Of a stretch of 6,818 bases of DNA, positions 1 through 6,168 are shown in pieces. The translations under genes and the position numbers were made by a program. Under the pieces are notes generated by a model. That model searched no databases. It was not told the DNA's origin and saw nothing but the letters and a program-made list of their open reading frames with translations. Source of the DNA: an uncultured Bryobacterales bacterium (GTDB taxonomy: Bacteria > Acidobacteriota > Terriglobia > Bryobacterales > UBA6623); assembly GCA_946887065.1 (NCBI GenBank), contig CAMPKL010000193.1, positions 1 through 6,818 on the forward strand, given 5' to 3'. Each line of letters starts with the position of its first letter. Position 1 is the stretch's first letter.

Positions 1-269
1 CGCACGTAGAGCTGCATCTGTTCGCCGTCTTTCTGTATGTGGCAAAACCCCGCCTTACCCTGACGGCGCTTGGTCATGAGCCGTCCGCAGACGCTCACCT
101 GCGGCTTCGTTTCGTCGAGTTCTTCGGCCGTTTTCTGCTCAAACGCCTCGCGAACCTCAGTCGGCGTGTGCGTATACGAATACTTGCGCGGATAGGGCTC
201 AAAACCGAGCTTCTCGATCTCGCGAATCTTGTGGTAGCGCTGTTGAAATAGACGATCTTCTAGGGACAA
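1..269 (-). CDS. lysS: Lysyl-tRNA synthetase, class II, N-terminal part (cut by window edge)
   Basis: Cytoplasmic enzyme that charges tRNA-Lys with lysine using ATP. Only the first 89 codons are present; the gene runs off the left edge. The translation opens MSLEDRLFQQRYHKIREIEK, continues with LGFEPYPRKY, and reaches a block at residues 62-89 containing GRLMTKRRQGKAGFCHIQ and ending QMQLYV. This is the start of the OB-fold tRNA anticodon-binding domain of class II LysS; the catalytic domain lies outside the window. I prefer the TTG start at 269 because GGAG (278-281) lies 8 nt upstream and the family-like sequence begins there. An in-frame ATG at 311 would add 14 residues (MGGFAPAWVAGAAL) that do not look like LysS, and that ATG overlaps a TATAAT box. 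It lies 63 nt after the VWFA stop codon, in the same direction. Family call very secure; start moderately secure. Confidence 0.93.
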   Translation of the reverse strand, partial: MSLEDRLFQQRYHKIREIEKLGFEPYPRKYSYTHTPTEVREAFEQKTAEELDETKPQVSVCGRLMTKRRQGKAGFCHIQKDGEQMQLYV

Positions 270-277
270 AAGTGCGG

Positions 278-281
278 CTCC
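278..281 (-). promoter_or_regulatory. Ribosome binding site supporting the TTG start of lysS
   Basis: GGAG on the minus strand sits 8 nt upstream of the TTG at 269. The competing in-frame ATG at 311 has no comparable Shine-Dalgarno sequence at normal distance, so this site is the main argument for the shorter protein. Confidence 0.55.
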
Positions 282-309
282 AGCCACCCACGCGGGGGCG
301 AAACCTCCC

Positions 310-315
310 ATTATA
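310..315 (-). promoter_or_regulatory. Candidate -10 box (TATAAT) for lysS
   Basis: A perfect TATAAT hexamer on the minus strand lies in the gap between the VWFA gene and lysS. Transcription would begin near 303, giving a leader of about 34 nt before the TTG start. The -35 position at 17-nt spacing (333-338, GAGTAG) is poor and overlaps the VWFA stop codon, so the promoter call rests on the -10 alone. A dedicated promoter would let the essential synthetase be expressed independently of the upstream genes. Confidence 0.4.
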
Positions 316-332
316 GGCGCGTTCCGCGCCCC

Positions 333-1148
333 CTACTCGATGGGACGAGCCGTCGCGATGGCGTTCATCTTCGACTTCGCCAGGCTCGGAATCTCGACCT
401 TCAGCCGGTCGCCGAATCGTTCCACGCCGCTTACTTCAAGCACGTATGTCCCATCAGCCAAGGTCCGATGGATTAATTGCGCAGAGGCCAGTGGATTTAG
501 CTTCAGCTTCTTTAGGTAGAACCAGGCCCCACCCGTCTGTTCGGCCAATTTCTCAAACAGTCCGGAATCCAGGCCGTCCGCATAGGCGACAAACACGGCG
601 ACATTGCGTTGCCGCGCCATGGCTACAATCTCCGGCAACCGGATGCGGCTGTTGCCTTCCACGCCGGACGACAACACCATCGCCACACGCCTTCCGGGCG
701 AATTCGAAAAGCCGTCGTCGAGTACCGCGTAAAGGGCGTCCATCACACGCGGATTATTGCCTTGTTGAATCTTCTGATTGGCCGCCGTGAGTTGGTTCTT
801 GCTGTTCGTGAAGTCCTGCATCAGCGTTGCGGCTTGGTCAAACGCGACGAGCGCCATCTGGGCGCCTTCGGGCAGACCCTGAATCATGGGATGAACCAGC
901 GGCCGGATGGCGTCCGAGATAAAGCTCGCATCGACGATCAGCATCACATCCAGCAGGTCTTTCGCCGGCTCGGCGCCCTCCACGGTGAGCGTTAGATTGC
1001 CGTCCGTCACGGCGAAATCCCTCGCGGTCAACCCCTTCACGGGTTCTCCCGTTTTCTCGTCGAAAACCGTCACCGACAGCTTGGCCCCAAACAGTGCCGG
1101 CACGGACAGCAACACGACAACCAACGCCCGGCAAATAGCTATGCCCAT
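333..1148 (-). CDS. Exported VWFA-domain protein of acidobacterial type with degenerate MIDAS
   Basis: A 271-residue protein. Residues 1-22 form a signal peptide (hydrophobic core ICRALVVVLLSVPALFGA), so it is probably periplasmic or outer-surface. A short segment follows (24-57) with the pattern VTVFDEKTGEPVKGL and ARDFAVTDG, typical of the VWFA-related proteins that abound in Acidobacteria. The von Willebrand A fold spans about 66-240: first strand DVMLIVDAS, helix, MALVAFD strand, RRVAMVLSSG strand, NVAVFVAY strand. The metal site is degraded: D73 and S75 remain, but the third residue of the DxSxS motif is I77, the usual GGTALYDA loop reads NNPRVMDALYA with no Thr, and the usual Asp of the third loop is S161. 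The ATG start is supported by GGAG (1157-1160) 8 nt upstream. It begins 29 nt after the CWC gene ends. Substrate or partner unknown. The fold is fairly secure; exact family membership somewhat less so. Confidence 0.82.
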   Translation of the reverse strand: MGIAICRALVVVLLSVPALFGAKLSVTVFDEKTGEPVKGLTARDFAVTDGNLTLTVEGAEPAKDLLDVMLIVDASFISDAIRPLVHPMIQGLPEGAQMALVAFDQAATLMQDFTNSKNQLTAANQKIQQGNNPRVMDALYAVLDDGFSNSPGRRVAMVLSSGVEGNSRIRLPEIVAMARQRNVAVFVAYADGLDSGLFEKLAEQTGGAWFYLKKLKLNPLASAQLIHRTLADGTYVLEVSGVERFGDRLKVEIPSLAKSKMNAIATARPIE

Positions 1149-1177
1149 TCGCAGTTCTCCGTTCTCGGGGCACTATA

Positions 1178-1399
1178 TCATGGCGTTCCGTTCGTGGCGA
1201 TTGCCCCCTCGACGGCGCTTCTCAGACACGCCGGACATAAGCAGCGCTCATAACGTTCCTGGACCTCGGCTAGCGTTTCCGCGGGGACCGTCTCTGCAAA
1301 GCACCAGCAATTCCCCGTCGGCTCACAACCGAACTCGACGCCGCACGCCTCGCAAGTTTCCTTGTTGCCGGCTGCGCCGCACTTGGCAGAATCTTTCAT
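1178..1399 (-). CDS. Small cysteine-rich CWC family protein
   Basis: A 73-residue protein with nine cysteines at residues 7, 16, 19, 25, 31, 33, 53, 55 and 58. The spacing CEACG...FGC...CWCF...CLCPACL matches the cysteine-rich CWC family, whose name comes from the central Cys-Trp-Cys (31-33). The CxxC and CxC-PxxC arrangement suggests zinc binding, but function is unknown in the family as far as I know. I chose the ATG at 1399. An upstream in-frame ATG at 1498 would give 106 residues, but it would overlap the end of the SMP-30 gene by 83 nt and add a segment outside the conserved core. At 1399 the start lies 16 nt after the SMP-30 stop, and only a weak GGA is seen upstream, so translation may be coupled to the preceding gene. 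No signal peptide with this start; probably cytoplasmic. Confidence 0.8.
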   Translation of the reverse strand: MKDSAKCGAAGNKETCEACGVEFGCEPTGNCWCFAETVPAETLAEVQERYERCLCPACLRSAVEGAIATNGTP

Positions 1400-1415
1400 T
1401 GCACACGTCCAACTG

Positions 1416-2483
1416 CTAGTAAGGACGATACCCGCGAGCGCCCAGGGGAATCCGGTGCAAGCTTCTATCGACCGTGATGTACAGCATGTTCGAGTCATTT
1501 CCCACGCTGAACTCCACGTTGCTGGGGATGCCCTGCGCCGTCGCCGGATCGGTTTGATTCTCGGGTCCGGTAGCGATGAACCCGATTTCCTCGCCGGCCG
1601 GGTTAACGATCATCACGCCAGGCCGCTTCATGCTGCGCGATGCCAAGTAAAGATTGCCCTCGGCATCGACCGTCAGGCCGTCGCAGCCCGCTTCCGTCCC
1701 CCAGTCGACGAGCGTTCGACGAGACCCGCTAACCAGGCCGTCCTCGCCAAGGGGAAACGCGTACAGCTTCATCGCGCCCTGAACGCCCGGAGCCGCATTG
1801 GGATCGGTAATGTCAGCGTTGCCGTCGTTGTGATCGCAAACGTAGAGATTGCGGCCGTCCGGGCTCAGCGCGACGCCATTCGGCTTTTCCGCCTCCCGCG
1901 TCACCTCGACCACCGTGCCGTCGGTGTCGACGCGGTATACCGCCATCGCGTCCAGTTCCCTTGGCTGCGGGCCGAGATACCGCGGGTCGCTGAAATAGAT
2001 GCGGCCCTGCGTATCGACGACCAAGTCATTTGGCGAGTTGAACCGTTTGCCGTCGTATCGATCGGCAACCGTCGTCTTCTCGTCCGTCTCGACATTGCGC
2101 CGCGAGATTTGCCGCCCTCCGCCGTCGCCCCCTTCCGCCGCCAAAAGATTTCCGTTCGCGTCAAAGTACAGACCATTGGACTTGGCGCTGTCCTCAGCGA
2201 ACACGTCCGTCGTGCCGGTCGCCGGATCGTAGCGCATGATCTTGCCCTGCACATCCCCGAACGAGATATCCGAGAAATAGATGCGCCCGTCCGGCGCGGC
2301 TGCCGGTCCCTCGGTCAGCCCGCCGACCAAGGGCAAGGTGCGGGTGAACAACAATTCCGGTTGCGCGCCTGCAGGCACGATGGCCGGTGCGGAAGCTTCG
2401 GGTTCAGGCTCGGGCGCTTCTCCTCCGCAAGCAAAACTCATCAGGGCCACAGACCAAACCAACAACCACGTCAACTTCTTCAT
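1416..2483 (-). CDS. SMP-30/gluconolactonase-family beta-propeller, putative lipoprotein
   Basis: A 355-residue protein. The N-terminus is a lipoprotein-like signal (KK, hydrophobic stretch 4-15, then S16-F17-A18-C19-G-G), followed by a Pro/Glu-rich linker (22-30). The lipobox is imperfect, with Ser rather than Leu/Val at -3. From about residue 52 a six-bladed propeller of the SMP-30/gluconolactonase/LRE family follows, with repeated GRIYFSD, GNLLAAE, GRIYFSD, RNLYVCD and GNLYLAS strands. The four divalent-metal ligands of the family can be placed at E58 (TEGP), N152 (SPND), N202 (KPNG) and D268 (GCDG), so it is probably a metal-dependent lactonase or related hydrolase acting outside the cytoplasm. 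The substrate cannot be told. The ATG has a strong AAGGAG site (2489-2494) 5 nt upstream. It starts 31 nt after the DUF6526 stop codon. Confidence 0.9.
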   Translation of the reverse strand: MKKLTWLLVWSVALMSFACGGEAPEPEPEASAPAIVPAGAQPELLFTRTLPLVGGLTEGPAAAPDGRIYFSDISFGDVQGKIMRYDPATGTTDVFAEDSAKSNGLYFDANGNLLAAEGGDGGGRQISRRNVETDEKTTVADRYDGKRFNSPNDLVVDTQGRIYFSDPRYLGPQPRELDAMAVYRVDTDGTVVEVTREAEKPNGVALSPDGRNLYVCDHNDGNADITDPNAAPGVQGAMKLYAFPLGEDGLVSGSRRTLVDWGTEAGCDGLTVDAEGNLYLASRSMKRPGVMIVNPAGEEIGFIATGPENQTDPATAQGIPSNVEFSVGNDSNMLYITVDRSLHRIPLGARGYRPY

Positions 2484-2514
2484 CGATACTCCTTACACGC
2501 CGCCCCAGCGCCCA

Positions 2515-2952
2515 TCACACGCGATGGTAATCGCCTTGCCAGTTTGTGATCAGCTTCTTAATCGGCGTAGCCGTGGTGATATTCTCGTCCAGCACTTTGC
2601 GAGCCAGCGCAGGCAGTTCGGCATCTCCGGCGAATCGCAGTCCGACCATCTGCGCCGCCGTGAACTGGTTGATCCTTCCTTGCAGATCAGCCGGCAGTAA
2701 GTCGCGCATCCGCAGCCGCATCTCAAGCCGAATCACGCGGTCTTGGGCCTTCAAGGCAAAGATTCTCGCGACAAAGAATAAGATGACCAGCGCGATGGCT
2801 ACCAGCAAATTTAAAATCGCCTCAAAAGAGACGCCGCCGAATAGACGGTAGACCGCCCAACCGGCGTTGAAAAAAAGAATCGGACCCGCAACGAAGTGAT
2901 ATGCCGGGTACCATCGCGTGTGGTTGGAGAAGTTCTGTTCTTGATCCGGCAC
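2515..2952 (-). CDS. DUF6526-like two-helix membrane protein
   Basis: A 145-residue protein resembling the DUF6526 family of unknown function. Features seen: an N-terminal soluble segment with NFSNHTRWYPAYHF (7-20), two transmembrane helices at about 18-38 and 43-65, and a charged C-terminal part (66-145) containing RLEMRLRMRDLLP and LQGRINQFTAAQMVGLRFAG, then a conserved-looking end (IKKLITNWQGDYHRV). Positive charges after the second helix put the C-terminal domain in the cytoplasm. The start is GTG at 2952, supported by a strong GAGGAG (2960-2965) 7 nt upstream. Stop at 2515-2517, 31 nt before the SMP-30 start, so the two are probably cotranscribed. The family assignment is from memory of the motif pattern, not a search. 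Confidence 0.8.
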   Translation of the reverse strand: MPDQEQNFSNHTRWYPAYHFVAGPILFFNAGWAVYRLFGGVSFEAILNLLVAIALVILFFVARIFALKAQDRVIRLEMRLRMRDLLPADLQGRINQFTAAQMVGLRFAGDAELPALARKVLDENITTATPIKKLITNWQGDYHRV

Positions 2953-2953
2953 A

Positions 2954-2980
2954 ACTGTGCTCCTCAGGCCTCAGCACAGT
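2954..2980 (-). repeat. Perfect 8-bp inverted repeat over the leader of the DUF6526 gene
   Basis: ACTGTGCT (2954-2961) and AGCACAGT (2973-2980) are perfect reverse complements separated by 11 nt. The proximal arm overlaps the start of the GAGGAG ribosome binding site (2960-2965), and the distal arm overlaps a TATACT -10-like box (2978-2983). It could be an operator for a dimeric repressor, or, if transcription comes from further upstream, an mRNA hairpin hiding the ribosome binding site. There is no T-tract after it, so it is not an intrinsic terminator. Confidence 0.45.
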
Positions 2981-2983
2981 ATA
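2978..2983 (-). promoter_or_regulatory. Candidate -10 box (TATACT) for the DUF6526/SMP-30 genes
   Basis: TATACT on the minus strand, five of six matches to consensus, lies in the 94-nt gap between the 422-residue gene and the DUF6526 gene. Transcription would start near 2971, about 20 nt before the GTG. No good -35 is seen at 16-18 nt spacing, and the TTGACC nearby (4 nt upstream) is too close to serve. It is the largest gap in the minus-strand run, which makes an internal promoter plausible but unproven. Confidence 0.3.
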
Positions 2984-3046
2984 CGCAGGTCAATCGACTG
3001 CCGTGGACCCAAGGATGCCGCCGGACGAAGTCAGCGTTATGCGGGC

Positions 3047-4315
3047 TCAGGAGCCGAGCCACTGGCGAGCCTCCTCAAACACATCTTCGAGACGCCGGGG
3101 ATCGTCGCCATGCAACAACGAAAAATCGGCAGGACCGATCGCCAGCAGCTTGTCCATGCCTTCCCCGGCGAAGATGTAGCCGGTGTTGCGCCGGTATTCA
3201 ACGTACTTCTCGCACTCGTTGTAGATGTACTCGTAGAAGACTTCAAGGTCCACGTAGCTGCCGAGCACATCCTCTTGCGTGGGGATAGGGTTGGTCTCTT
3301 CCTGATCGGAGTAGATCAAAAGGCTCGAGAACGGCTTGATCTTGTTGCGAATGCCGAACGAGATGCCGATGAGCGAAGGCTTGGCGCGGCGGATGGCCTG
3401 CACCGAGGCCCACTCGACGAACGTGTTGTTGACCAGCAATGTCCCGTTGCCGTTGAGCAGCACGGATTGCAGGAAGTCGCGAAGCACGGCGTCACGGCCC
3501 GCGGCGCGATTCAACGCGCCGGGGTTCATCTTCTGTAGCCGTTCGCCGAGCTGACGCGGTCCGGGGATCTGTTCCCCTTGCACTAGATCGTTGACCTCGT
3601 TCATGAGGATCTGCCGAAGCTCCGAAAGACGATCGAAGCTGAGCCCGGTCCACCCGCTGAACTCCTGCATCAACGGATGGATTCGCTCGCCGGCTTCCAC
3701 AACCCAGCTATCGAATGGATGGTCGGCGCGCTGGCCCTGAATGCCGAACAGCGTCGAGGCCCGCTCCGCACGCGGCGCACCGGAAAAAAGCTTTGCGAGG
3801 TAATCAGGAATCGGATCGTCGCCGTCACCGAGATCCAAATCAACAAGCTTGCCCTTGTCTTTGAGGCGCTGCCACATGCGGTCAGGACCCATGGGCAATT
3901 GCGAAGGTGACACCACGACCACGAGACGCGGCCGGCCTTGGCGAGCCGCCTCGGCGTCGAGCAACGGATCGATCTCGGCGAAGATGCTCGCTACAACTTC
4001 GCGCCACTCCGCGAGATGCCGGTTACGCTCCAAGAAGTCGACATGTTCGAGCGTGAACTCACTCTCGTTCCACGTACGCCGGTCCACGCCCATCTTTTTT
4101 TCGACGGCAAAAAGCGGAGCGAAAAGCCGTTCGACTGCTGCGTCTTCCGAGCGGGCAAGCAAGCCGAAGAGGCGCTCGAAGTAGTCGTGCTCGGCCGGAA
4201 ACAACTTGTTCCAGTCATTGATGCGATCGAAAGAATAAGTTGCGAAGGTCGGCGGCAGGCGCTTGAACAGCCCGTCGTCGATGAGTTTCTGTAGCTTGGG
4301 ACTGACCGTCGCCAT
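3047..4315 (-). CDS. Uncharacterised 422-residue soluble protein
   Basis: I do not recognise the family. There is no signal peptide or transmembrane segment, so it is probably cytoplasmic. The N-terminal third (1-125) is helical and charged with many aromatic residues (FATYSFDRINDWNKLFP at 24-40; FERLFGLLAR at 46-55). A hydrophobic strand RLVVVVSPSQLP (130-141) is followed by an acidic loop LVDLDLGDGDDPIP (157-170). The middle (205-285) is helical. The C-terminal third looks most structured: GNGTLLVNNTFVEWAS (289-304), PSLIGISFGIRNKIKPFSSL (313-332), an acidic stretch YSDQEETNPIP (335-345), and an aromatic helix YVDLEVFYEYIYNECEKYVEY (354-374), followed by GYIFAGEGMDKLLAIGPADF. There is a single cysteine (368). 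Codon use matches its neighbours, and it sits 39 nt after the CRTAC1-like gene, so it is a real gene and probably cotranscribed with it. The ATG at 4315 has no clear Shine-Dalgarno. No function can be assigned. Confidence 0.85.
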   Translation of the reverse strand: MATVSPKLQKLIDDGLFKRLPPTFATYSFDRINDWNKLFPAEHDYFERLFGLLARSEDAAVERLFAPLFAVEKKMGVDRRTWNESEFTLEHVDFLERNRHLAEWREVVASIFAEIDPLLDAEAARQGRPRLVVVVSPSQLPMGPDRMWQRLKDKGKLVDLDLGDGDDPIPDYLAKLFSGAPRAERASTLFGIQGQRADHPFDSWVVEAGERIHPLMQEFSGWTGLSFDRLSELRQILMNEVNDLVQGEQIPGPRQLGERLQKMNPGALNRAAGRDAVLRDFLQSVLLNGNGTLLVNNTFVEWASVQAIRRAKPSLIGISFGIRNKIKPFSSLLIYSDQEETNPIPTQEDVLGSYVDLEVFYEYIYNECEKYVEYRRNTGYIFAGEGMDKLLAIGPADFSLLHGDDPRRLEDVFEEARQWLGS

Positions 4316-4354
4316 CCGGGTCTTATTCTATGGCGGCCTAGCGCCGACGCGCGA

Positions 4355-6043
4355 CTATTTCGCGGCCTCGGCCAGCGCCCCGCCTTCGGTCAAGCGATAA
4401 CGCTTGTTGGCCGTGACCGCCTTCATCTCTTGCACCGCTCCGCTTGGCCACCGAACTTGGATGCTATCGATCTTCGCCGCCGTTCCCAGTCCGAAATAGA
4501 GAGCGAGATCGCTCTGCGAGTAGTAGCTCCCGCCGCCCGTCACTTCTCGAACCTGCGTGATGCCGTTCGCCGCGATCGTCACCCGCGCTCCGATCGCGCT
4601 GCGGTTCGACTTGGTCCCTTGGAGCTTGAGCCACAAGAAATTCCCTTGTTTGGCGGAGTTCTTCAAAACTGCCGGCTTGTCGTTGACGTTGACGATGACC
4701 GCCTCGGGACGCCCGTCGCCGTCCAGATCGCCGGCCGCAACGCCGCGGGCAACGCGATTGACTCGGAGGGCCGGACCGGCGGAATCGGTCACGTCCTCAA
4801 ATCGCCCATTTCCCAAGTTGCGGTAAACGATGGTCCGCTGGCGGTAGGTCTCGCCGATCGGGTAGCGGTCAACCTCTTGGTAGATGTGGCCATTGGCAAT
4901 CAGGATGTCAGGGCGAGTATCCGCATCGAAGTCTTCGAACAAGACCCCCCAGCCGAGGAGCCGATGCTTACCCAGACCGGCCAAAGCGGACACGTCTTCA
5001 AAGAACTTGCCGTCTTCGTTGTTGTACAACGACGGTAAATCGCCTGAAAAATTTGTCTTGATGATGTCTAGGAAACCGTTGCCGTCGTAATCCGCGGCGG
5101 CTACACCCATGCCTGCCTGCAGTTGGCCGTCCATGCTGAAGGCTGCGCCTGAGACCGCGCCCACCTCTTTGAATGTGCCGTCTCCCTGATTGATGAACAG
5201 CAAGCTAGGAGTCATGTCGCACGCGACGTAGATGTCGATGCGGTTGTCGTTGTTGAAATCGGCGGCAGTCACGCCCAGTGCAAAACGACCTCCAGGCTTC
5301 AAAATGCCTGCCTTCTCTGAGACTTCTTCGAAGCGTCCGTTGCCGACGTTGCGGTAGAGCGAGTTGAGCGCCGGGGGCAAGCCGCGCGGGCCGCACCAGA
5401 CGGGCATGTCCTTCCAATTGCAATCGGCGCGTTCGCCGGGCTTGGGCGTCTTCTCCATATCGAGATCGACGTAGCGGGAAAAGAACAGGTCCAAGCGTCC
5501 GTCGTTGTCGTAATCCAAGAATGCGCAGGCCGCGGTCCAACGACCGTCCTGCTTCAGGCCGGACTTTTCCGCGACTTCGCTGAACTTGCCCGAGCCAAGA
5601 TTGTGATAGAGCGCGGGCCCGCCGAAGTAGCCCATGGCCAGATCCGGATTGCCGTCGTTGTCGTAGTCGCCGACGCAGACTCCCTGCCCCCAACCGCGGC
5701 GCGTCAGCCCCGCCTCGCGGGCCACGTCGACAAAGCGGCCGCCCTCATTGCGGTAAAGCTTCGACAGCGGGGCCTTCGCCGTTGAGCCCGCTTGGAGCGT
5801 CGTGCCGTTGACGATAACGAGATCGTTATCACCGTCCGAATCGTAGTCGAGCACCGCGGACCCGGTTCCCATGGTCTCGAGGATGTAAATATTTTTCTCC
5901 GTGCTTCCGTAGGTGATGGGGGCGCCCAGCCCCCACGCATCGGCGACGTCCGACAAGGCGACGGCCGGGTCGGCGGCCTCAATCGCGAGCGGCAAGCCAA
6001 GTAAGCAGCTTAAAACCAATAGGATAGAGACCAAAACCCGCAT
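4355..6043 (-). CDS. Exported CRTAC1-like FG-GAP/VCBS propeller with ASPIC/UnbV tail
   Basis: A 562-residue exported protein. Signal peptide 1-22 or 23 (MRVLVSILLVLSCLLGLPLA, then IEA). Seven repeats each carry a DxDxDGxxD-type calcium loop, starting at D66, D126, D177, D262, D318, D371 and D439, which fits a seven-bladed integrin-like propeller. Loops four (DFNNDNRID), five (DYDGNGFLD) and six (DFDADTRPD) deviate from the strict pattern, and loop seven ends in Glu. An insertion between blades three and four holds C208 and C217 (WCGPRGLPPA), a recurring feature of CRTAC1-family proteins and a possible disulfide. Residues 484-540 (IGARVTI, REVTGGGSYYSQSD, YFGLG, VRWPSG) form the ASPIC/UnbV domain. 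Such proteins are thought to bind calcium and partners or glycans at the cell surface; no enzymatic role is evident. The ATG at 6043 has a weak AAGG about 10 nt upstream. It is the first gene of the minus-strand run, with a promoter candidate at 6135-6163. Confidence 0.93.
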   Translation of the reverse strand: MRVLVSILLVLSCLLGLPLAIEAADPAVALSDVADAWGLGAPITYGSTEKNIYILETMGTGSAVLDYDSDGDNDLVIVNGTTLQAGSTAKAPLSKLYRNEGGRFVDVAREAGLTRRGWGQGVCVGDYDNDGNPDLAMGYFGGPALYHNLGSGKFSEVAEKSGLKQDGRWTAACAFLDYDNDGRLDLFFSRYVDLDMEKTPKPGERADCNWKDMPVWCGPRGLPPALNSLYRNVGNGRFEEVSEKAGILKPGGRFALGVTAADFNNDNRIDIYVACDMTPSLLFINQGDGTFKEVGAVSGAAFSMDGQLQAGMGVAAADYDGNGFLDIIKTNFSGDLPSLYNNEDGKFFEDVSALAGLGKHRLLGWGVLFEDFDADTRPDILIANGHIYQEVDRYPIGETYRQRTIVYRNLGNGRFEDVTDSAGPALRVNRVARGVAAGDLDGDGRPEAVIVNVNDKPAVLKNSAKQGNFLWLKLQGTKSNRSAIGARVTIAANGITQVREVTGGGSYYSQSDLALYFGLGTAAKIDSIQVRWPSGAVQEMKAVTANKRYRLTEGGALAEAAK

Positions 6044-6134
6044 CGTGAGACAGCCTTATGACGCTAGCAGGCGTTTGCGGTTTCTGCAAGCCAGCGCTGC
6101 GCTCCAGGAGACAACTTCTACCGGTATATGACAT

Positions 6135-6163
6135 TTCATAGATGCCAACCGACCCAATGTAAA
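6135..6163 (-). promoter_or_regulatory. Sigma-70-type promoter candidate for the minus-strand gene run
   Basis: On the minus strand, TTTACA (6158-6163, five of six to TTGACA) is followed by exactly 17 nt and TATGAA (6135-6140, four of six to TATAAT). Transcription would start near 6128, leaving a leader of about 85 nt before the CRTAC1-like ATG. It lies in the AT-richer part of the divergent intergenic region, as expected. Confidence 0.5.
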
Positions 6164-6168
6164 TGCTG

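Noticed and set aside
39..251. A 70-codon plus-strand open frame at the left edge
   Set aside because: It is antisense to the recognisable N-terminus of lysyl-tRNA synthetase.
1154..1166. Short tandem repeat GTTCTCC-GTTCTC before the VWFA gene
   Set aside because: Under two full copies of 7 nt, and it contains the ordinary GGAG ribosome binding site on the minus strand; likely chance.
1178..1498. A longer, 106-residue version of the CWC protein starting at 1498
   Set aside because: It would overlap the end of the SMP-30 gene by 83 nt, and the extra residues lie outside the conserved cysteine core. The ATG at 1399 fits the gene spacing.
1362..2549. A 395-codon open frame on the plus strand, antisense to the whole SMP-30 gene
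   Set aside because: The translation is Arg/Ala/Val-rich with no domain pattern, while the minus strand encodes a clear metal-site-bearing propeller with a strong ribosome binding site. High third-position GC produces such antisense open frames.
2957..3538. A 193-codon plus-strand open frame over the 3' end of the 422-residue gene
   Set aside because: It is antisense to a longer, better-composed frame and shows no recognisable motif or good start context; a GC-driven shadow.
4316..4354. Possible terminator between the CRTAC1-like gene and the 422-residue gene
   Set aside because: Only a four-pair GGCG/CGCC stem is visible and no T-tract follows on the minus strand.
4430..5038. A 202-codon plus-strand open frame inside the CRTAC1-like gene
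   Set aside because: The opposite strand carries ASPIC/UnbV and calcium-loop motifs; this frame has none.
5205..5693. A 162-codon minus-strand open frame in a different frame of the CRTAC1-like gene
   Set aside because: An Arg-rich frame-shifted shadow of the propeller repeats; no frameshift is needed because the main frame is intact.
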